Source: JABMMZ01 sp040386935
Lineage (GTDB): Bacteria > Bacteroidota > Bacteroidia > NS11-12g > UBA955
NCBI GenBank assembly: GCA_040386935.1
Contig: JAZKEQ010000020.1
Location: 1-64,000, forward strand
Direction: 5' to 3'
DNA length: 64,000 nucleotides
Part shown: one piece after another, positions 61,590 through 64,000 of the stretch
Numbering within the stretch: position 1 is the stretch's first letter
Layout: each line of letters starts with the position of its first letter
Translations under genes and position numbers: made by a program
Notes under the pieces: generated by a model
Database searches by the model: none
What the model saw: the letters and a program-made list of their open reading frames with translations, nothing else
Told to the model about the DNA's origin: nothing

Positions 61590-63073
61590 AGCCTAAAAAA
61601 ATAATTGTCATTGGTAGTGGTTTTGCCGGATTATGTGCAGCTGGATTATTGGCTCAAAAGGGTCATTCAGTAACCTTGCTTGAAAAAAACGATCAAACCG
61701 GTGGCAGGGCGAGAACATGGAAAAGCAACGGCTTTACATTCGATATGGGCCCTAGTTGGTATTGGATGCCTGAAGTATTTGAAGAGTACTTTCAAATGTT
61801 TGGAAAAACCGTTAGCGACTTTTATGAACTGGAGCGACTCGACCCCGGGTATCGTATCTATTTTACCGGTAATCAACAGATGGATGTACCGGCAAATATT
61901 GAACAGTTAAAAGCAGCATTTGAAAAACGCGAACCGGGCAGTGCCAGACAATTGGAGGTATTTTTAAAAGATGCAGAGTACAAATACCATACAGCCATGA
62001 CAGATTATGTGAAACGGCTCTCTGATTCTCCGCTTGAATTTCTTGAACCTCGCTTGATTCTAAAATCCCTACAACTCAATTTATTTTCATCGCTAAGAAA
62101 ACAGGTTAGGAAACGATTCAAAGACCCTTTACTAGTGAGTCTTCTCGAATTTCCTGTTTTATTTTTAGGCTCTACACCCGACAAAACCCCTGCCCTGTAC
62201 AGCATGATGAATTATGCCGATTTAGTAAAAGGCACATGGTTTCCAAAAGGCGGCATGTCGCAAATCGCTAAGGCATTTACAAAAGTGGCAGAATCGGTTG
62301 GTGTTAATATATTGCTTAACAAAGCTGTAACACATATAGAAACCAATAATAACAAAGCTAGTAAGGTATGGGTGAATAATGAAGTATATGAAGCAGATAT
62401 CGTTGTTGCAGGCAGTGATTATCAGCATACCGAACAAATGTTGTTAAAACCTGAAGCCAGAGTGTATACAAAAGATTATTGGGATAGTCGCACCATGTCC
62501 CCAAGCTCCCTGTTATATTTTGTAGGCATCAATAAAAAAATAAAGGGGCTGTTGCACCATAATTTGTTTTTTGACGAAGACTTTGAAACGCATGCACAGT
62601 CTATTTACTCTCAACCTGATTGGCCGGCTAAACCACTTTTCTATCTCAATATTACCAGCATTACCGATTCACAAACGGCACCTCCTGATTGCGAGAATTT
62701 ATTCTTTTTAATTCCTTTGGCACCGGAATTAAAAGACAGTGATGAAACTAGAGAGCACTATTTCAATATAATGATGGAAAGACTGGAGAAAAAAACAGGA
62801 CAATCCATAAAAGGCAGTATTATTGTTAAAAGAAGTTATGCCATGAATGATTTTGTTACAGATTACAATGCCTATAAAGGCAATGCCTATGGACTTGCCA
62901 ATACTTTGATGCAAACGGCCTTTCTAAAACCAAAAATCAAATCAAAAAAAATCAATAATCTGTTTTATACCGGACAGCTGACAGTGCCCGGACCGGGTGT
63001 TCCACCGGCTATTATCAGCGGCAAGATAGTGGCTGATGAAATATTAAAACAAATTGAAAAAAATATTTTGTAA
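61586..63073 (+). CDS. crtI: Phytoene desaturase
   Basis: The 495-residue FAD-dependent desaturase has the N-terminal dinucleotide motif IVIGSGFAGLCAAGLL, ARTWKSNGFTFDMGPSWYW and the C-terminal GQLTVPGPGVPPAIISG signature. It converts phytoene to lycopene (or neurosporene) in bacterial carotenogenesis; which product cannot be told from sequence. It overlaps crtZ by 4 nt and precedes crtB by 31 bp, as in typical Bacteroidota clusters. Confidence 0.94.
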   Translation: MKPKKIIVIGSGFAGLCAAGLLAQKGHSVTLLEKNDQTGGRARTWKSNGFTFDMGPSWYWMPEVFEEYFQMFGKTVSDFYELERLDPGYRIYFTGNQQMDVPANIEQLKAAFEKREPGSARQLEVFLKDAEYKYHTAMTDYVKRLSDSPLEFLEPRLILKSLQLNLFSSLRKQVRKRFKDPLLVSLLEFPVLFLGSTPDKTPALYSMMNYADLVKGTWFPKGGMSQIAKAFTKVAESVGVNILLNKAVTHIETNNNKASKVWVNNEVYEADIVVAGSDYQHTEQMLLKPEARVYTKDYWDSRTMSPSSLLYFVGINKKIKGLLHHNLFFDEDFETHAQSIYSQPDWPAKPLFYLNITSITDSQTAPPDCENLFFLIPLAPELKDSDETREHYFNIMMERLEKKTGQSIKGSIIVKRSYAMNDFVTDYNAYKGNAYGLANTLMQTAFLKPKIKSKKINNLFYTGQLTVPGPGVPPAIISGKIVADEILKQIEKNIL

Positions 63074-63104
63074 AACTTTTTTTAAACAAAACCGTTAAAA
63101 AGAT

Positions 63105-63941
63105 ATGTTCGAATTGTACAATAAGACTTCTGAAAGATGTAGCAAAGCAACCACAAATATCTACAGTACATCTTTTTCTCTCGGAATAAGATTGATTGCT
63201 AAGGATTTTCGTTGGGCGATTTATGGCATCTATGGTTTTGTAAGATTGGCTGATGAAATTGTCGATACATTTAATCAATACGACAGAAAAGGGTTATTGC
63301 AAAAATTTGAAGCCGACACCTATGCTGCTATTGAAGATGGCATCAGCCTGAATCCTATTCTACACAGTTTTCAGAAAGTAGTTCGTCAATTTGGTATTAC
63401 TAACGAATTAATTGCCCCATTTTTTAAAAGTATGGCTTGCGATTTGGAACAAAGCACTTATAATAAAGATGAGTATGCCGGTTATATTAATGGCAGTGCT
63501 GAAGTTGTGGGCCTTATGTGCCTGAAAGTATTTTGCAATGGCGATGAAAAAGAATACAATAAATTGAAGGCATCCGCTTGTTCATTAGGAGCGGCATTTC
63601 AGAAAGTGAATTTTCTGCGTGATATTAAAAGTGATGTAGAAGATAGGGGCCGAATCTATTTCCCCCACCTCGATCTATCGCAATTTGACGACAAAGTAAA
63701 AAGGGATATTATTGATGATGTTAGAACCGATTTTGCAAATGCTTATAAAGGCATCAGACAGTTGCCGCTAACCTGCCGGTTTGGTGTCTATACTGCTTAT
63801 ATCTACTACCTGAAATTACTGGATAAAATAGAGCAGACACAGGCCAATCAAATACTTGAAAACAGAATAAGAGTGGGTGACACCGAAAAAATGGCCTTAT
63901 TGGCAAAATCCTATTTTAAATTTAAATTCAATGCGCTTTAA
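63105..63941 (+). CDS. crtB: Phytoene synthase
   Basis: CrtB condenses two GGPP molecules to phytoene. The 278-residue protein contains both aspartate-rich motifs, ADEIVD (in YGFVRLADEIVDTF) and NFLRDIKSDVEDRGRIYFP, which bind Mg-diphosphate. The last 11 bp overlap the start of a further reading frame at 63931. Confidence 0.95.
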   Translation: MFELYNKTSERCSKATTNIYSTSFSLGIRLIAKDFRWAIYGIYGFVRLADEIVDTFNQYDRKGLLQKFEADTYAAIEDGISLNPILHSFQKVVRQFGITNELIAPFFKSMACDLEQSTYNKDEYAGYINGSAEVVGLMCLKVFCNGDEKEYNKLKASACSLGAAFQKVNFLRDIKSDVEDRGRIYFPHLDLSQFDDKVKRDIIDDVRTDFANAYKGIRQLPLTCRFGVYTAYIYYLKLLDKIEQTQANQILENRIRVGDTEKMALLAKSYFKFKFNAL

Positions 63942-64000
63942 TATTCTCTATATGTTCATTGCAATAGTTGGTGCGACAGGATTTAAAACTGTCGAAAGCT
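63931..64000 (+). CDS. Start of an exported protein overlapping crtB (truncated by the window edge)
   Basis: ATG at 63931 in ATGCGCTTTAA, the last 11 bp of crtB. The visible 23 codons look like a signal peptide (MRFNILYMFIAIVGATGF). The identity cannot be determined. The same 11-bp ATG-to-TAA overlap geometry joins other co-transcribed genes in this window. Confidence 0.5.
   Translation, partial: MRFNILYMFIAIVGATGFKTVES

Overview
The window comes from a member of the phylum Bacteroidota, with moderately AT-rich DNA. The evidence is the type IX secretion (T9SS) C-terminal sorting domains of both kinds, a TonB receptor paired with a DUF4249 lipoprotein, several families largely confined to this phylum (DUF4837, DUF4294, DUF4846, BshB1 for bacillithiol) and promoters of the Bacteroidota form TTG-N(17-23)-TAnnTTTG. 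Genes generally lack Shine-Dalgarno sequences. I cannot place it below phylum with confidence; a Chitinophagia/Sphingobacteriia-like lineage is a guess. I see no rRNA, tRNA, CRISPR array, transposase or phage gene.

Layout. 1-2719 is the 5' part of a large secreted PKD-domain protein that runs off the left edge. 2888-8755 holds an alanine-dehydrogenase-like gene diverging from a run of envelope genes (LysM lytic transglycosylase, DUF4837 lipoprotein, purN, zinc phospholipase C-like protein, OmpA-like protein). 8761-12086 is the TonB receptor/DUF4249 pair. 12208-17130 holds a glucosaminidase-like protein, a YdcF-like protein, htpG, trxA and a DUF58 protein. 17425-26298 is a tandem pair of giant type-B T9SS cargo genes. 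26320-26943 is a repeat-filled gap without a convincing gene. 26944-38156 is a long colinear minus-strand run: rseP, hscB, a T9SS cargo, truB, ribF, an M23 peptidase, queG, mtaB, lgt, DUF4294 and bshB1. 38290-50636 is mainly housekeeping and metabolism (marC, a trans-sulfuration enzyme, a PrsW-like protease, queE, folD, icd, arginase, an ECF sigma factor, a GT87-like protein), interrupted by a cluster of two related lipoproteins and a subtilase. 50711-57613 holds a beta-helix lipoprotein and two paralogous propeller-containing T9SS cargo proteins. 57621-64000 ends with DUF4846, an amino-acid permease, a Cys4/carboxypeptidase-regulatory-like protein and a carotenoid operon (crtZ-crtI-crtB plus one truncated gene).

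How the genes fit together. Surface and secretion dominate the accessory content. At least five genes carry or are expected to carry T9SS sorting domains, lgt would lipidate the many lipoproteins, and RseP-type proteolysis and the ECF sigma factor could sense envelope state. The carotenoid genes predict synthesis of phytoene, its desaturation and ring hydroxylation.

Most notable non-gene structure. The two giant tandem genes are almost identical over a 2962-bp 3' block and a 154-bp 5' block, but carry strongly diverged cassettes of about 1.3 kb between them. A family of TTTGGTGATTTGATGATT-like repeats sits as inverted arms in two of the convergent intergenic gaps and, in one case, supplies a gene's stop codon. 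A degenerate 21-bp tandem array and a cluster of short palindromes fill the largest gap. Several start codons given here lie downstream of the longest possible reading frame, because the upstream TTG belongs to a promoter -7 element.
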